From: Gnomoniopsis sp. IMI 355080
Taxonomy: Eukaryota; Ascomycota; Sordariomycetes; Diaporthales; Gnomoniaceae
NCBI GenBank assembly: GCA_027946555.1
Contig: JAPEVC010000069.1
Coordinates: 91,039-155,038 of the forward strand
Reading direction: 5' to 3'
Length of the DNA stretch: 64,000 bases
Of this stretch, positions 1-12,414 are shown piece by piece. The notes under the pieces are model-generated. The model searched no databases, was not told the DNA's origin, and saw nothing but the letters and a program-made list of their open reading frames with translations. The translations under genes were made by a program, and so were the position numbers. Numbering within the stretch: the first letter of the stretch is position 1; each line of letters starts with the position of its first letter.

Positions 1-2168
1 TGTTCGACGTAGCCAGCCAGATCTGGGTTGTCGACCGTGGTAAACTTTATCGAACGAGGCTGGCCCGAACGAGGCTGAATAGAGAGGGACTAGACGACTC
101 GCGCAATGATATGATGAGAGATGACTGACCTATACCAACAAGCCCGGAATCAGTCGGCTCTCGCTATATTGACTTTGGTTGACTAGCAGCCTTGGCTAGG
201 ATGGAGATTCGATAGAAGCCTTCACATGTTGACGTGTTGGCTACTGAGTACGGACCTAGGTATGCCGTCATTGGCTTGGCTTATCGGAGCCGAGACCACG
301 TTGCCCATCCGCCGTCAGTCGTGGCTTGGACTAAAGTAGCCCAGTGACATGAATATTGTTGTCGCTTTGTCTCCTAGTGAAGAGGAGCAGTCTGGCAGTG
401 TTACGGGGAAAGCCCAAAAGGGGAGCAAGACAGAAGGCGTCAAGGCTGTTCAGGCAGAGAAAGGAAGCGGTGGATATAGCTTTGACGCCATGGAGCGCCA
501 CGGCACAACGCCAGGCACCACTCGGGGTAGACGCTGTCTCGGTTTATCACGGTCGTTCAGAGTCTCGAGTCTGGTGCTATTCAGGACCGGCACGGGGTTA
601 TTCGAAGAAACTCGAGACACCTGGGCAGACAAAATGAAGGTTCCCAGATCCTGAATTAGTGGCGTGATAAGACTATTTGCTGGGTACTATCAGAGCTGCG
701 TAAGTTACCGGCTTGTGTGCGCACTGGCCACGCCGATCTATGAGACCTTATGGTGAAGCTTCGAATCGACCGCGGGCTGTCTGTGGCTTGCCTGGAGAGC
801 AGAGCAGAGCCTAGAGGAGCGACACAGGAAAGGGTTTCGGGGGTGGGTGCGGCATTGTCTTGCTCTTAAGTTCGCCAATCACAGGCCGGTAGCCTGAATA
901 CTTGAGGTGGGTGCCCAGCCAGCCAGCCTGCCAGGCCTGCCCAGCCATAGTACTACCCATTACTGGGTAGAAGCTGGGAAGGACCGGCAGCTTCCGCCAG
1001 GGTGCATCAATGCCAGATCCATGTTGAATAAAGAGCGGGTGGTTCGATGTCTTCTCTATTCCTCAGGGACACCTCGTACGATACTGGGTTTCTCCCCACC
1101 CTCTTTGGTTCCTCAACCCGACCAAATCGTTCAACACGACTGCGACCGCGAGGAGAGCGACGGCGCTCACGACCTAGCTCACTGTCGATTTCAGATTGTA
1201 CTACGGCCAAATTTAGCAAACCCCACCTGCACTAAGGACTTGCTCCTGCGTCGAGCTCTGGCTCTATACCCTCCAGGCCCTCTCTACTGGCTGGACGCGC
1301 ATCGCTTGAGCTCGCAAACACTCTATCCGCGCCCAGTCTGTCACGGACGGCTCCTCCAAACCATCAATCAGATTGAGTAGGTTTTGAGAAGACCAACCTC
1401 GGTGACAGAAGCCATTCAGGTGTACGCCATCCGCGAGAGCTCTTGTAGCAGCCAAGAGAGCAGAAGGGCTTCGTGCATTGCATCGCATCGCATCGCATCG
1501 CAAGCCGCAATTGGAACTGTATCAGTGACGGCACTTGCGAGGTCTGGCAACGGAGAGGTCCGGTGGGTCCCACCACTCCCCATCGCCATTTTTTCTCCGC
1601 TATCCGCCGCGCCTCACCCAGCGACACGGGTCGTGGTAGCGAACACCAAGCCCTCTTGTCTAGTACCTACGCACCTCGACCCGCAATAAACTGTCTGCAT
1701 CCTGGATTGCGACTGGACGGGCAGGTCCGACGCTTGTCAGAAAAATTGGACCGTCTAGCAGTTGAACTGCAACCAAGCCAGCACAGCACAGCAGTACAGA
1801 GCGCCGCAGCAGTCCACCAAGACTCAGGAGTCCCTCAAGACAGCAGAGCTGCAAAACTGTGGCCTTGCCCCTCAGCCTCCCTCTTGAGTCTCGGTCACAC
1901 AAGTCTCAGTCTCAGCCTCCGTCTTTCAATTAGTTCCCAACATCCGGTCAGCCTGTCAGCCATCCGTCGGGAACGGACCGAGACACAGACGGGAAGTCAG
2001 CTCGAACTCTGCCACTCCCTGCTCCTTACTGCCCACCCGGCCCATCTCCCCCATCGCTTAAGACTTGTCACGCGTTGAAGTCGAACCACTCCTGCATAAC
2101 CGTATCAGACCAAGCAATCTCGCCGCGTCGCCTGCTAGGCCCCGATATACCCCTACATCGTGCCTACA
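1..2168. other. Non-coding region upstream of the SREBP gene
   Basis: No credible gene in this 2.2 kb. Short overlapping open frames occur in several phases, but they lack recognisable domains and overlap one another, which fits low stop density rather than coding. The last 700 bases are CT- and CA-rich, like a fungal promoter or 5' leader, and contain several upstream ATGs that could act as uORFs. A (CATCG)4 array sits at 1481-1500. Confidence 0.5.
1481..1500 (+). repeat. Pentanucleotide microsatellite (CATCG)4
   Basis: Four perfect tandem copies of CATCG, with partial copies at both edges, in the leader or promoter of the SREBP gene. Confidence 0.8.
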
Positions 2169-5100
2169 ATGGCAGATCAACAGCAGGATCCCCAGACTTG
2201 GGGCTCTGGCCTCGACACAACATTCGAATTTCAGCCAAACAACGACCCACTCTCAGCAGCATCTGCTCCCAGTTCCGTCTCAGCATCTGATTCACGCAAC
2301 CATATCGCCAACGGCACCGCCGCTCCGGCGCCGGACTCAAATCACATCACCACCACCACGGGTCCCGACTTGGCCTTTGCCGACTTCAACGAGAACCCTG
2401 CTTGGGCCGACCAGAGCCAGTTCACCCCTCCCTTGGGCCCCAATGACGGCGACCCTCTCGATCAATTGAGCCTCTTTCCCGACAACTGGAACGTTCCGTC
2501 CGCCTCCTTCCCAGCCCAGTCCCTTCAATATCGTCCCAGGCCAGGCGGCCCTCCCCAGTCGCAGCACAATCCGGACGTTGGTCTTTACAGCGGCGGTTTC
2601 TTCAACGGCCCCGGTGCCAACCAACCTGGCGGTCCTCCGTCCCAACCGGGCCCCTTAGGTGTCGCTATGCCGACCCTGACACCCGCACAGCAGGAACAGC
2701 TCCGCAACATTGCGATGCCTCCACACCTACAATACCAGTCGCCAAAGAGCGAGCCGAGCCAGCTAAGTCCCCAGTCGAGTAACGGGGACGGTCCCAAGGG
2801 CGCATCACCTGACTCCTCCAAGCTAAGTCGCAAGCGCAAATCCTCGGCCGACGATGATGACTTAGACGACGAAGAAGACGAAGATGGAAACCACCCTGTC
2901 AAGAAGACCGCGCACAACATGATTGAGAAGCGGTACAGGACGAATCTTAATGATAAAATCGCGGCACTTCGGGACAGCGTGCCCAGTCTGCGAGTATTGT
3001 CAAAGAGCGCCCGAGGGGAGGACACGACCGGAGACCGGGAGGAATTGCATGGACTGACGCCGGCACATAAACTCAACAAGGCTACAGTGAGTACGAACGA
3101 GCCCGACCTTGTCGTCTTGAGGCTAAATTTTACACGTTAGGTATTGAGCAAAGCAACTGAGTACATCCGGCATTTGGAGAAACGGAATAATCGCCTGAAT
3201 GACGAGAACAGCACTATGCAGCAGAGAATTTCGGCTTTCGAAAAACTATTCATGGCCAACGCTATGAACGGTACCATGAGCCCCGTCCAGCAGAACAACG
3301 GCATGCAATTTGGACAAGATCCTGCACAATTCATGACTACGCCAGTAACTACACCGAGAGGAATGGATCCGCAGGGCATGATTCCCGTGCCGGACGATAT
3401 GAAGCGCATCATCAGTGCTCAACTGTCATCTGGACGGCCGTATCCGGTGCCTCAGCAAGGTTTCCAGCAGAACCCAGCTATCATGCGACAACAGCAGATC
3501 CAACAGCAGCAGCAACAGATGCAGAACAATCGCTGGCAGAATGCCCCATTCTACGGCAAGTTCATGGTCGGTTCATTGGCTGGGCTAATGTTTATCGAAT
3601 CGATGCGCGAGAGAGAACAGAGCGCCGAATCACCCGAGGGGCGTGGGCTCTTCGCCATCCCCATTCAGCTCCTGGGCCCATTGGTCTCACAGTCGCACGT
3701 TAGCATTGCGGGTCACCAGTACTCCCTGATCCACATGATCTCCACTCTCAAATCTCTGCTCCTCATTGGCACGTTGCTCTGGGTGTTTGTTCCCTCCGTC
3801 TTCGCACCTCGGCCGCCAAAGACACAAAAGACACACGTCATCAATGCTGCCCTCAAGGCGGTCCCATCGCTGGCTTCCCCAATCCATGTCAGGAGACAGG
3901 CTTGGCTTACAGCCATTCAGACGGTGTGGGTGCCACGGCATAACTTCTTCCTGGAGGCTGCCGCTCTGATACTGAAGATGATGAAGCTAAGCTTGCGGAA
4001 TACGATTGGTGTGCACGGTTACCAGATGCTGACAGGGCTCACGGAAGAGCAAGAGACGGCGAGAGTAAAGGCCTGGACCATTGCACTGGATGCGCAGTTG
4101 GCAGGAGGCGATGTTGAGATCAACAAAACCCGCCTGACCCTGACAGCATTGGCCTCCCAGACCCTGCCCGACACCCCTCTCCGATTAATGCTGAATGCTC
4201 TTCACATTCGCGTTCTTTTATGGCAATTTGGAAAGCAAGGGGTCCACAATATTGTAGCAGCCAAGCTTGCAAGGTCCAAGTGGAATGAAGCCCGACAGCT
4301 ATACAGGTTGACCAACTCGCTCCGCCGTTCTGAGCCCCCGTCGCCGGACGATGAGATTCCCGAGCACCTGGCTCTGCTACTAGAGCAGGATTGTGACGAC
4401 ATCCTGAATGACAACATTGTACAACGCGCTCACAATTTGGCCTTCAACCGCCCAACAACACATGACATCGATGCTGACGTTGACGGTATGAATGCTGTCG
4501 TGGAAGACCCAGCCGTTCGATCTCCAATGGATGCCGTTGCAGCTTGGTGGTCGAGTCTCGTGCTCCAGCGCGTCCTTTCAGCCAGCCTCTCAGAATGGGC
4601 CGAGAAGCGCGAACAGGCAAACACGATGGCTGACGGCGTCCACACCGCTATCAAGGTCGCCCCGATCGGCTCTAATGCTCAAGTACGAGCCCTTGTTGTC
4701 AAGGCAGTCATTTTCGACGAGAAGCGCGGGGCAAATATTGCGACGGTGCTGAAGGCGCTTGGTCCTAGTGTCAACCCAGACAAGCACCCTCAATACAGCC
4801 GGGGTGTACCACCGTTGATCGACGCTCCTTTGTCCTCAATAACGCCAGATCCGGATGTGCAACTGGCATTGCGTTGTGCCATGGCTATTGCGCACCTTCA
4901 GCGTTTTGAGGTCCCACCTCACAGTGCTCTCACCGTCGTTGATACCATCCTCCCTGGGTCTACAGAGGGATTGTCGCTTCTGGGCTGCACAGCTGCTTTC
5001 CACTTGATGGAACGCCTTTACAGCCACGCCATTGCAGCTGAAGCCTGTGCATCGGCTCTAGAGCGGATATCGGGCACTTTAAGGTTATGGATTGGCAGCG

Positions 5101-5255
5101 GGGAAGGAAACAGGCCTGGACTTGATCGTGATATCCGGCAAAAGATGGTCGAGCGGTGTCTCAATGTGACCAAGAGCGTAATAGGCATGGACCAAGGCTA
5201 TGCTACGATGACCGACCGCGAGAGCGAAGATGACTCGTGCGACTCGGTTGAGTGA
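2169..5255 (+). CDS. srbA: SREBP-family bHLH membrane-bound transcription factor
   Basis: Two exons, 2169-3086 and 3141-5255, with a 54-nt intron (GTGAGT...TTAG) inside the bHLH region; product 1010 aa. The N-terminus is Pro/Gln/Ser-rich. The bHLH starts near residue 245 with the basic segment HNMIEKRYRTN; its tyrosine is the SREBP hallmark in place of the arginine usual in other bHLH proteins. Helix 2 and the start of the zipper follow the intron (TEYIRHLEKRNNRL). A polyQ stretch precedes two hydrophobic segments near residues 443-461 and 507-528, and the long C-terminal half matches the fungal SREBP C-terminal domain (DUF2014). In the family the protein is ER-anchored, is released by proteolysis at low sterol or low oxygen, and activates ergosterol, heme and iron genes (SrbA of Aspergillus, SAH-2 of Neurospora). 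Length fits the family (about 1000 aa). The ATG at 2169 is chosen; the frame also opens at a GTG 9 nt upstream, which is not used. Confidence 0.93.
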
Positions 5256-5663
5256 TTCCTCTCCACTCTCGGAAAATTCCCTTTGTCGTCGCATGCCCGC
5301 GTATGCATGCCGTATTCTTTGTATTTATAGCATTCCAGGACTTGGTGTTCTCTTTGGCTTATATGGGTCCAATGGTTGGCGGGGAAAAAATGGGAGGGGC
5401 TGGCTGATAATTGGTCATTCTAGACCTTACTCCTTCGCGGGTTGACGAAAGGACACGGTTATAGGACTACCTCAACGTTTATTGCACAATACCGATCTAA
5501 TTTCATGTTCTATCCAAGTCGTTGTATGATTGACATCCTTGCCCAAGACGTCAAGTGTGAACAGAAAGCGCGATTGCTGCACTCAGCTTCCAATTAACAA
5601 AGTCGTCCGTCTCATTTACCTGCTTGACATTGCATCAGGATCTACCCATTTACGTTCGTATGC
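5256..5663. other. Convergent 3' intergenic region
   Basis: About 0.4 kb shared by the 3' ends of the SREBP gene and niiA. AT-richer than the flanking coding sequence. No gene or repeat seen; it must hold both polyadenylation regions. Confidence 0.5.
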
Positions 5664-8600
5664 TTACCAGTCCATGCCAGCACCACCACACCCACCACCG
5701 GCCATCAGCTCCACCGGCTGCCGCATGGGCAGCTCCACATGGGGCTTCACGCCAGGTTTCCTGGCTCTGTGTCCCACGAATTGTATCTTCTTGTCCAGGT
5801 CTTCAAACTGACTCTTCCCTTCGCCTTTCTTCACCTTCCATTTTGAAGTCCCTAGCTCGGCATCCAGCTCCTCCACTGGCGGCAGCTTCAGGTACACTTG
5901 TCCATCTCTTCTCTCCTCAACCTCAAACGTGGCAATGCTCATCTCGCTATCGTTCTTGCAATCCCCCTTGCTCAAATCATAGTTGCGCTTATGGTGCGGA
6001 CAAGAGATCCACGGTGCGCTAATGGTGCCGTCTTCGCTCTTCTCTTGGCCAACAAGCCCGTCTGATAGGACAAAGGCACGCTTGTGCGGACACATTTGCT
6101 GCGTAGCATAGTACTGGCCTCGAATCCGCCATACAGCAAGCTGCGTGTCTCCGCGCTTGATTGTCGCAGAAATGCCATTCGGCAAATTGTCGGCGCCGTC
6201 GAAATGCGAGGCTTCGATGACTGGCTGCCACGTCGTCGACGTCCACCTTGTCCTGAGCCCCTTGAAATCCTCCTTGGCAGACTCCTTTGCCCAGTATACA
6301 GGCCTGAGCTGGCCACGATCTTCCTCGACGTCCATATTGTCCACGTTCTCCTGCGTGTTGTTGAATTGTTTGAACTTTGCAGCGATGGCAGGATTGTTTA
6401 CTGCCTCGGCCCATTCGTCGAAGTAGCTGTCCACCAACTCTTGCATCTGTGCCTCGAGTGAGGCGTTGATGCCGAGCTTGTCGTCGAGGATCACCTCGCG
6501 AAGGTACTTGATACCGCCGGGGAGGGCCTCGAGCCAACGGGCAGTCCGCTGAAGTCGGTCGGCTGTGCGGATGTAGAACATCAGATACCGGTCAATGATG
6601 GGAATTACCTCGGTCGGTGGAACATCTTTGGCGAGCAGCTCCGAGTGTTTGGGCTTGGCGCCGCCGTTGCCTGCGACGAAGATGTTGAAGCCTTTTTCTG
6701 AGGCAATGAGACCGAAACTGAGCTGTAGTCAGTACTGGCTGGTGTTGAAGAGCAACGAAGGGGTGGACAAGACACTAGACTCACTCTTTGTTTTGTGCCT
6801 CGGCACACTCGCGCACGCAGCCACTCACACCCCCCTTGATCTTGTGAGGGCTTCGGATGCTCTTGTAACGTTCCTCAAGCCGGACAGCCATGCCTACACT
6901 GTCGCCTATACCGAATCGACACCATGTGGTGCCGACACAGCTCTTGACGGTCCGGAGGGACTTGGCATAAGCATGCCCACTCTCCATGCCTGCATCCACG
7001 AGCGTCTTCCAGATATCGAGCAGGTCCTGCTTCTTGGCGCCAAACATATCTATCCGCTGACCACCTGTGATTTTGGTATACAAGCCGTACTTCTTGGCAA
7101 CCTCACCCATAACAATCATCTTATCTGGCGTGATCTCGCCAGCCGACACCCGCGGCACGACACTGAATGTCCCATTCCGTTGAATATTTCCCAGAAAGCG
7201 ATCATTTGTATCTTGCAAGCCGTGGTTCGGCTTATCCATCACATGCTTGTTCCACAAACTCGCAAAGATGCTCGCCACCGCCGGTTTGCACACCTCACAG
7301 CCCACACTGTCCGGCTCCACGCCCGCGTCCTTCATCACCTGCGCAAACGTCTTGAGTCTCTTGACCATGACGATGTTGTACAGATCGGCGCGACTGTACC
7401 CGAAATGCGGGCAAATGTTGTTCTTGACCTCGTTCCCCATGGCCGCCATCGTCTTGTTGAAGATGGTCGTTACGAGCGGAACGCACCCGCCGCACCCGGT
7501 CCCTGCTTTCGTGCACGACTTGACATCGCCGAGCGACTTGCACGTTCCGTCTTTGACGACGTTGACGACGTCGCCCTTGCTGACGTTGTGGCATGAGCAG
7601 ATTTGCGTGTCGTCGTCGAGGTCGTCCGCGCCGTCATCGCTGCCCTTGGCGGCGCCGAGGATCAGCTCGGAGGGCGGCGTCTCGAGAGGTTTCTGATTCT
7701 TGACTAACGGGACGAGCTTCACATAGTCCTTGGTGTCGCCGATCATCATTCCTCCTAGAAGATATTTGCCATCCATGGTGAAAATGTACTTCTTGTAGAC
7801 GTTCTGAAATGGGTCTTTGTACGTGAGGGCTTTGACGGCGGGTGGAGGTAGGCCATTGGTGAGCAGCTTCACATCGTCGGACTTGGTCTTCGATTCGCCA
7901 CTCTTCTTCTCTTCCCTTGCTGCCGCGCGTGCAGGGAGGTACTTGGGCCCATCTCTGTCCGCAAAGAAATCGCCAAAACTAGCGACCTCCACGCCCAGCA
8001 GCTTGAGCTTGGTGCTGAGATCAGGCCGCTTGAACGCCCTCGGCACATGCAGCTTCGCCTGCGTGAGGTTGAACGCCAGCACATCCGCCATCTCGACGCC
8101 CGGCCCAATCAAGCCGTACGTCTGGCCGTTCCACGACGCACACTCGCCAAGGGCATAGATGCCTTCCTCACTCGTGCGCAAGTCGTCGCCCACCACGATC
8201 CCGCCGCCGCGGTCCGCGCACCGGATGCCCGCGGCGCGCGCCAGCTCGTCGCGGGGGCGCACGCCAATGGCAAAACAGATGGTGCTGCAGGCCATGCGCT
8301 CGCCGTCCTCAAAGACAACACCCGTGACGGCGTTGGACGCGGCATCGACTTCGATCTTGCCGACGCGCTTGCTGAGCATGACGTCGACGCCCAGCGCGCG
8401 CACCTGGTCGACAACCATGGTGCCGGCCTCGCCGTCGAGCTGCCGGCTCAGGACCCAGCGGTTGCGCTCAATCACTTTCACTTGGGCAAAAGAATTCAGG
8501 TCCATCATGGCCTTGGCCGCTTCGAGCCCAAGGAGGCCGCCACCGACGACAGCGCCATACGTTCCTTGCTTCGTGGCGCTGAATTCGATGAGACGCTGCA

Positions 8601-9001
8601 GGTCGTCGATGTTGCGATAGACAAAGACGCCTTGTGCGTCGTGGCCTGGTGTGTGGCGCGGGAGGAGGGCGTCGGAACCTGTGACAATTACGAGGATATC
8701 ATAGCCGATCTCTTGGCCGTCGTCGCAGGTGACGGATTTTCGGTCTTTGTTGATGGCCGAAACTTTCTTGTTAACATGCCAGCCCAGGGCGTTGTCGCTG
8801 CCCACGTTTTCTTCGTACCATGTTAGTGGGTTGAGGTAGAGCTGCTCGACCTTGCGGTGTTCGAAGAAGGACGTTAGGCCGACGCGATTGTAAGCCAAGT
8901 GTGGTTCTTCGCCGATTACTGTGATGTCGTACTCGCGGGTGCGTGCGTCTAGTTTGAGGAGTTTCTCGCTGCGGAATTGTGTGAGTATCTTTCTTGGCGG
9001 C

Positions 9002-9032
<31 letters not shown>

Positions 9033-9132
9033 ACTAATAAGGTGGTGAAAGCTTGGACTGGGCTTACATGAAGCTGATACCCACCATCCCCAGACCCACT
9101 ACGACGATCTTCTTCCTCGACCCGGCAGCCAT
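5664..9132 (-). CDS. niiA: Assimilatory nitrite reductase [NAD(P)H]
   Basis: Three exons on the minus strand: 9132-9068, 8968-6785 and 6717-5664; introns of 99 and 67 nt; product 1100 aa, as in Aspergillus NiiA. It reduces nitrite to ammonium in the cytosol. The N-terminus has an FAD-binding motif (VVVGLGMVG, residues 10-18) and a pyridine nucleotide-disulfide oxidoreductase module. A BFD-like [2Fe-2S] region follows (CSCHNVSKGD; CGGC). The sulfite/nitrite reductase half-domains carry the siroheme-4Fe4S cysteines C-x5-C and C-x3-C at about 699, 705, 739 and 743. The C-terminus has a Rieske-type segment (CPHKRAF then CPHHKR, near 955-1000), standard in fungal enzymes. The first exon is short but restores the FAD motif, so the ATG at 9132 is well supported. 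Intron 1 holds a (GCT)10 repeat. Nitrate reductase (niaD), often adjacent, is not in this window. A GATA pair lies upstream. Confidence 0.96.
9003..9032. repeat. (GCT)10 microsatellite inside niiA intron 1
   Basis: Ten perfect GCT units on the plus strand (AGC on the transcribed strand), occupying nearly a third of the 99-nt first intron of niiA. It lies between the donor at 9067 and the acceptor at 8969 and does not affect the reading frame. Confidence 0.9.
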
Positions 9133-9288
9133 TGCGCTGGAATCGGATGGTCGAATCAATTCTTGAACACTATGCACCAAGACACGTAATGATGTTCAAG
9201 TACAGCCCAGCATCATACAATTTGTGAGATCATGAAGGGGTAATAGGTCACAGAATTAAGAGAGACGGCGAGATTTTGGGAAGTCGTG

Positions 9289-9302
9289 AGATAAAATTAT
9301 CA
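9289..9302. promoter_or_regulatory. Paired GATA elements upstream of niiA
   Basis: AGATAA and TTATCA (TGATAA on the other strand) lie 2 bp apart, 157-170 bp upstream of the niiA start codon. Both match the HGATAR consensus of the nitrogen regulator AreA/NIT2, and NIT2-type factors favour closely spaced GATA pairs. Assignment is by motif and position only. Confidence 0.5.
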
Positions 9303-9618
9303 ATGACATACTTTCTGGATCGATGTGGCACGTCTATCTAGGCTTTTCCGGATCCCGCGACCAGAACAAGCTTTGGTATTGGCCCTATTGGGGCAGCATG
9401 AAACGAGCATTGCGATGGTTGACTTACCATTACAAACTCTTCCCAATTGTTTGGCTCGTGCTGTTGTGGACCTGCAATACATTCAGCATGAGCATTTCCG
9501 TGGGCGTGTCTGGATTCGATATCTCCGTCCACGTCCGGGAGGTTCAGCCTTGATAAGAAGGGCCATCGTCCAATGGCGTGTCGCTGAGTGACTAGCGCTA
9601 TCCACATGTTGGTACTGG

Positions 9619-9626
9619 CCGCGGAG
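9619..9626 (-). promoter_or_regulatory. Candidate NirA/NIT4 site upstream of niiA
   Basis: The minus strand reads CTCCGCGG, a match to the CTCCGHGG consensus reported for the nitrate-specific activator NirA, about 490 bp upstream of the niiA ATG. An AGATAG GATA motif lies 2 bp beyond it. One 8-bp match is weak evidence alone; the niiA context raises it. Confidence 0.35.
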
Positions 9627-12258
9627 AAAGATAGTGGGGTTGCTTTACAAATGGTCGGCGACATCCTCCCAAGATCTCGTGGGGGCGTACAGGCTATATG
9701 GGAAAAGGGAGTGTAATCTGTTGGCGAAGTCATATCACTGTCTGGACTTCCTTTCCATCGTATTTTTGTTCTCCTGAAAACCCCAATGTCCTACTATACC
9801 AAACTACTAACCACCCGTGGCTGTATTGGCACTGGAATCAACCGGGCCAATCATCTTACACCGAATTGGGTCCACCTTCACACCTCTGAATAGGCCACTC
9901 TACTGTGACTTCAATAGGTCTCTGACACCCTGACTATGATCATTGTGTAGTATATAAAAGAGGAAGAGACGCCCTTGGTGCTGTTCAAAGTCGAACATGA
10001 CAGTGACTCCCTGGCTGCAGAGCTGAGTGCAGACCGGTCGCAAGGCGAAAAAATATGCTTTTGGAGAATGAGTAAAGAGCAAGTGGAGGAGCCCAAGGAC
10101 CATATAGCTTGATCACTTCGATGACTGCTAGAGAGACGGACTGTGTTATCCAAATGACTGATATCCAAGCACAAACAAAAAGCAGCTAGGTGAAAAGAAG
10201 GTCCTTTCAGAATGACTCTGGCAACAAACAATCCTAGAGCGCGCCCGTGTAGCCCATTCTGCAGGGGTAGCTCGGATGACAGCCCGAACCATCTGATCCT
10301 TGAGATGGCAGGGCACGACAGCATGTCTGCGTTCTAACACAGGTATGATCCACTAATAGTAGGAGTCATGTTCTACTTCATGGTATACTTCTTAAGCTCA
10401 AGGCTCTGGGTGGGCAAACCTAATGTAAGTGTACTTGTATTAGGACAGTCTAGCAGCCTAGTCGAGCAACAAAGGAAAAAAGGTGGAGGCTCGTAAGGCC
10501 TGGGGACGAAGGTCCACACATCCGTTGAACTGTGGGACAATGGGATAGTGGGAAAGTGGGTAGCCAGGCATCATGGTTTGCATGGAAATTGGGGATATCT
10601 TCTCCGCATATCCCCGGCGTTACCGGATTCTTTTGGCCCCTGATTATAGGTGAACCTGCTGTACAATGCACTGTGCTGACACAACATATTAAGCTTTCTC
10701 TCTCATCACCAGCATAAATTGCAACGATCCCACCACTTCCATGGATTCTTTGAGATATTGTGGGCACAAGCACAAGACGTGTTGCTGCTCATGGTGTTGT
10801 CTCGGCCCGGACTCCTCCCGGGTGTCACGAGCAGAGCGGCATGTTTGGTGCGGCAGCCAAACCAAATAGAACCCAGCCGCTGTTTGGCCACCAGTTAGGT
10901 AGGTAGGCACCGTGAATCGGTCTACATGGACGTGCCCCAGACTAAATGGCATCTTCCACTGGTAGGCGCGCCTTGTCGGGCTTGACTTGCAAATGGCAGA
11001 GTGCTATCGATTTGGAGTGGTCTTATTGACCCCAATGCAAATACTGTACACCTACTATGGACAGGCTTAATTTTTGGGTATCAAATGGTTGCGAATGCGG
11101 GTCGCTTATGCCTCTAACCGACAGCATGCCCGTAGCACGCGTAGCACGCCCGATGCTATGTAGTAGAATTATGAAGGTATGAAGCTACCATGTCCCCTAG
11201 GATCTAGGGGCCGCCGGGGTCAACAGTCCGTAGTCAGGTCTAATTTCTCGTAATGACGAATGAGATTACACTCCCAAAGCTACAGGGTCTCTTGCATAGA
11301 CGCGGCCAGCGGTGTAGGGTGGCATCACCATACATTGGATGAACTTCGATTCCTAGTCCTTTTCCTGGCAAGTTTGTTTTGTTCAGGGCAAGAGTATGTT
11401 GGAACCTGCAGGTCTGGAGAAAATGACTGCTTACAGTTCACTTCAGAAACTTGGAAAACGATCTTACTCCCTCGTATTTACCACCCAGGTTTAGTATTCA
11501 ACACTGCTATATATCCCGTCCGAGCACATCGAACCCTCAGACCACATTCCATACCCCGCCACTTTTACTACTCGCTGCTATGTACCCAACATAGTACCCA
11601 CAATGCCATTAGTCTCGGCAGTGGACGCAGTGATGGACTACGCTAATGCATACCATGAAAGACGTCACCGCCTTTGTTCTTGCAAGACTGCAGCGGTGTC
11701 CCGCAGCATTCCAGACCCTCTTCCGCTACCTCAGCTACCTAATTTCCCCAAGAGTAACAGTACCATAGGTACTATAGAGTCTAACCACTATCCGACTTAC
11801 TCGTTCCAAGACAGCACCCTAGCACTCCTAGGCCCGGCACCTACGGTCACCCGGTGAACTCACGGTACCCTCCATGACCTTGACCTCATGCTCTGTACGG
11901 CGTACCTCGCATGGACATAACGTGCCATCTGGAGCCTTGACGAATAAGTAAATCGTTGCAGACACATATGTGCAACCCCCTCCTTTCGACTCCAACACCT
12001 GCAAACCCCTCCCCCACGACCCATGACCGCTTGCAGGTGCTCTCGTCGGGCACACCCATGACTAAGTTATGTCGATAGGGGGAGGGCCAGGATAGCACAG
12101 CAACTACCAGTCGGCCGGTTAGAGTTCAGATCATCGCATGTTGGTAATCTCCCTACTCCGTGACGTCGGGCCCAACGGCCATATATGCGGGCTACGTTTA
12201 GCTCCCGGAGCGTGTGAACGGATGATCCTTGGCAGCCCGGACGTATACCTGGCTACCA

Positions 12259-12269
12259 TTATATAAACT
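12259..12269 (+). promoter_or_regulatory. TATA-box candidate for the GH47 gene
   Basis: TTATATAAACT lies about 150 bp upstream of the GH47 start codon, a normal position for a fungal TATA element given a leader of about 100 nt. Confidence 0.35.
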
Positions 12270-12414
12270 GAACGTTTCCTGAAAAGAAATTAATTAAAAG
12301 ACCTAGTGGTTCTCAGCCTCTCTAATGATTAGGAGCCTTGTAGTTCCCTCACCGACCTTCTCCCTCCGAAGAGACGCGCTCGAAGTTTCCGGTCTTTACG
12401 GTTACACATACACC

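Larger units (their letters stand above)
9133..12414. other. 3.3 kb intergenic region between niiA and the GH47 gene
   Basis: The proximal 0.5 kb is the likely niiA promoter. The rest has only short ORFs (largest about 137 codons) with no recognisable domain or consistent splice structure. A TAGGTAGG-type repeat is at 10896-10909 and a direct repeat GTAGCACGC is at 11132-11149. No transposon ends or gene relic recognised. Confidence 0.5.

Noticed and set aside
1473..2078. 201-codon open frame upstream of the SREBP gene
   Set aside because: Lies in a CT/CA-rich leader, overlaps other frames, contains the CATCG microsatellite, and shows no domain.
6595..7596. 333-codon plus-strand frame opposite niiA
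   Set aside because: Antisense shadow spanning the niiA intron; no domain.
8047..8826. 259-codon plus-strand frame opposite niiA
   Set aside because: Antisense shadow of a well-supported niiA exon; codon bias belongs to the minus strand.
12325..12414. Longer GH47 start at 12325
   Set aside because: Would put 30 polar residues ahead of a clear signal peptide.
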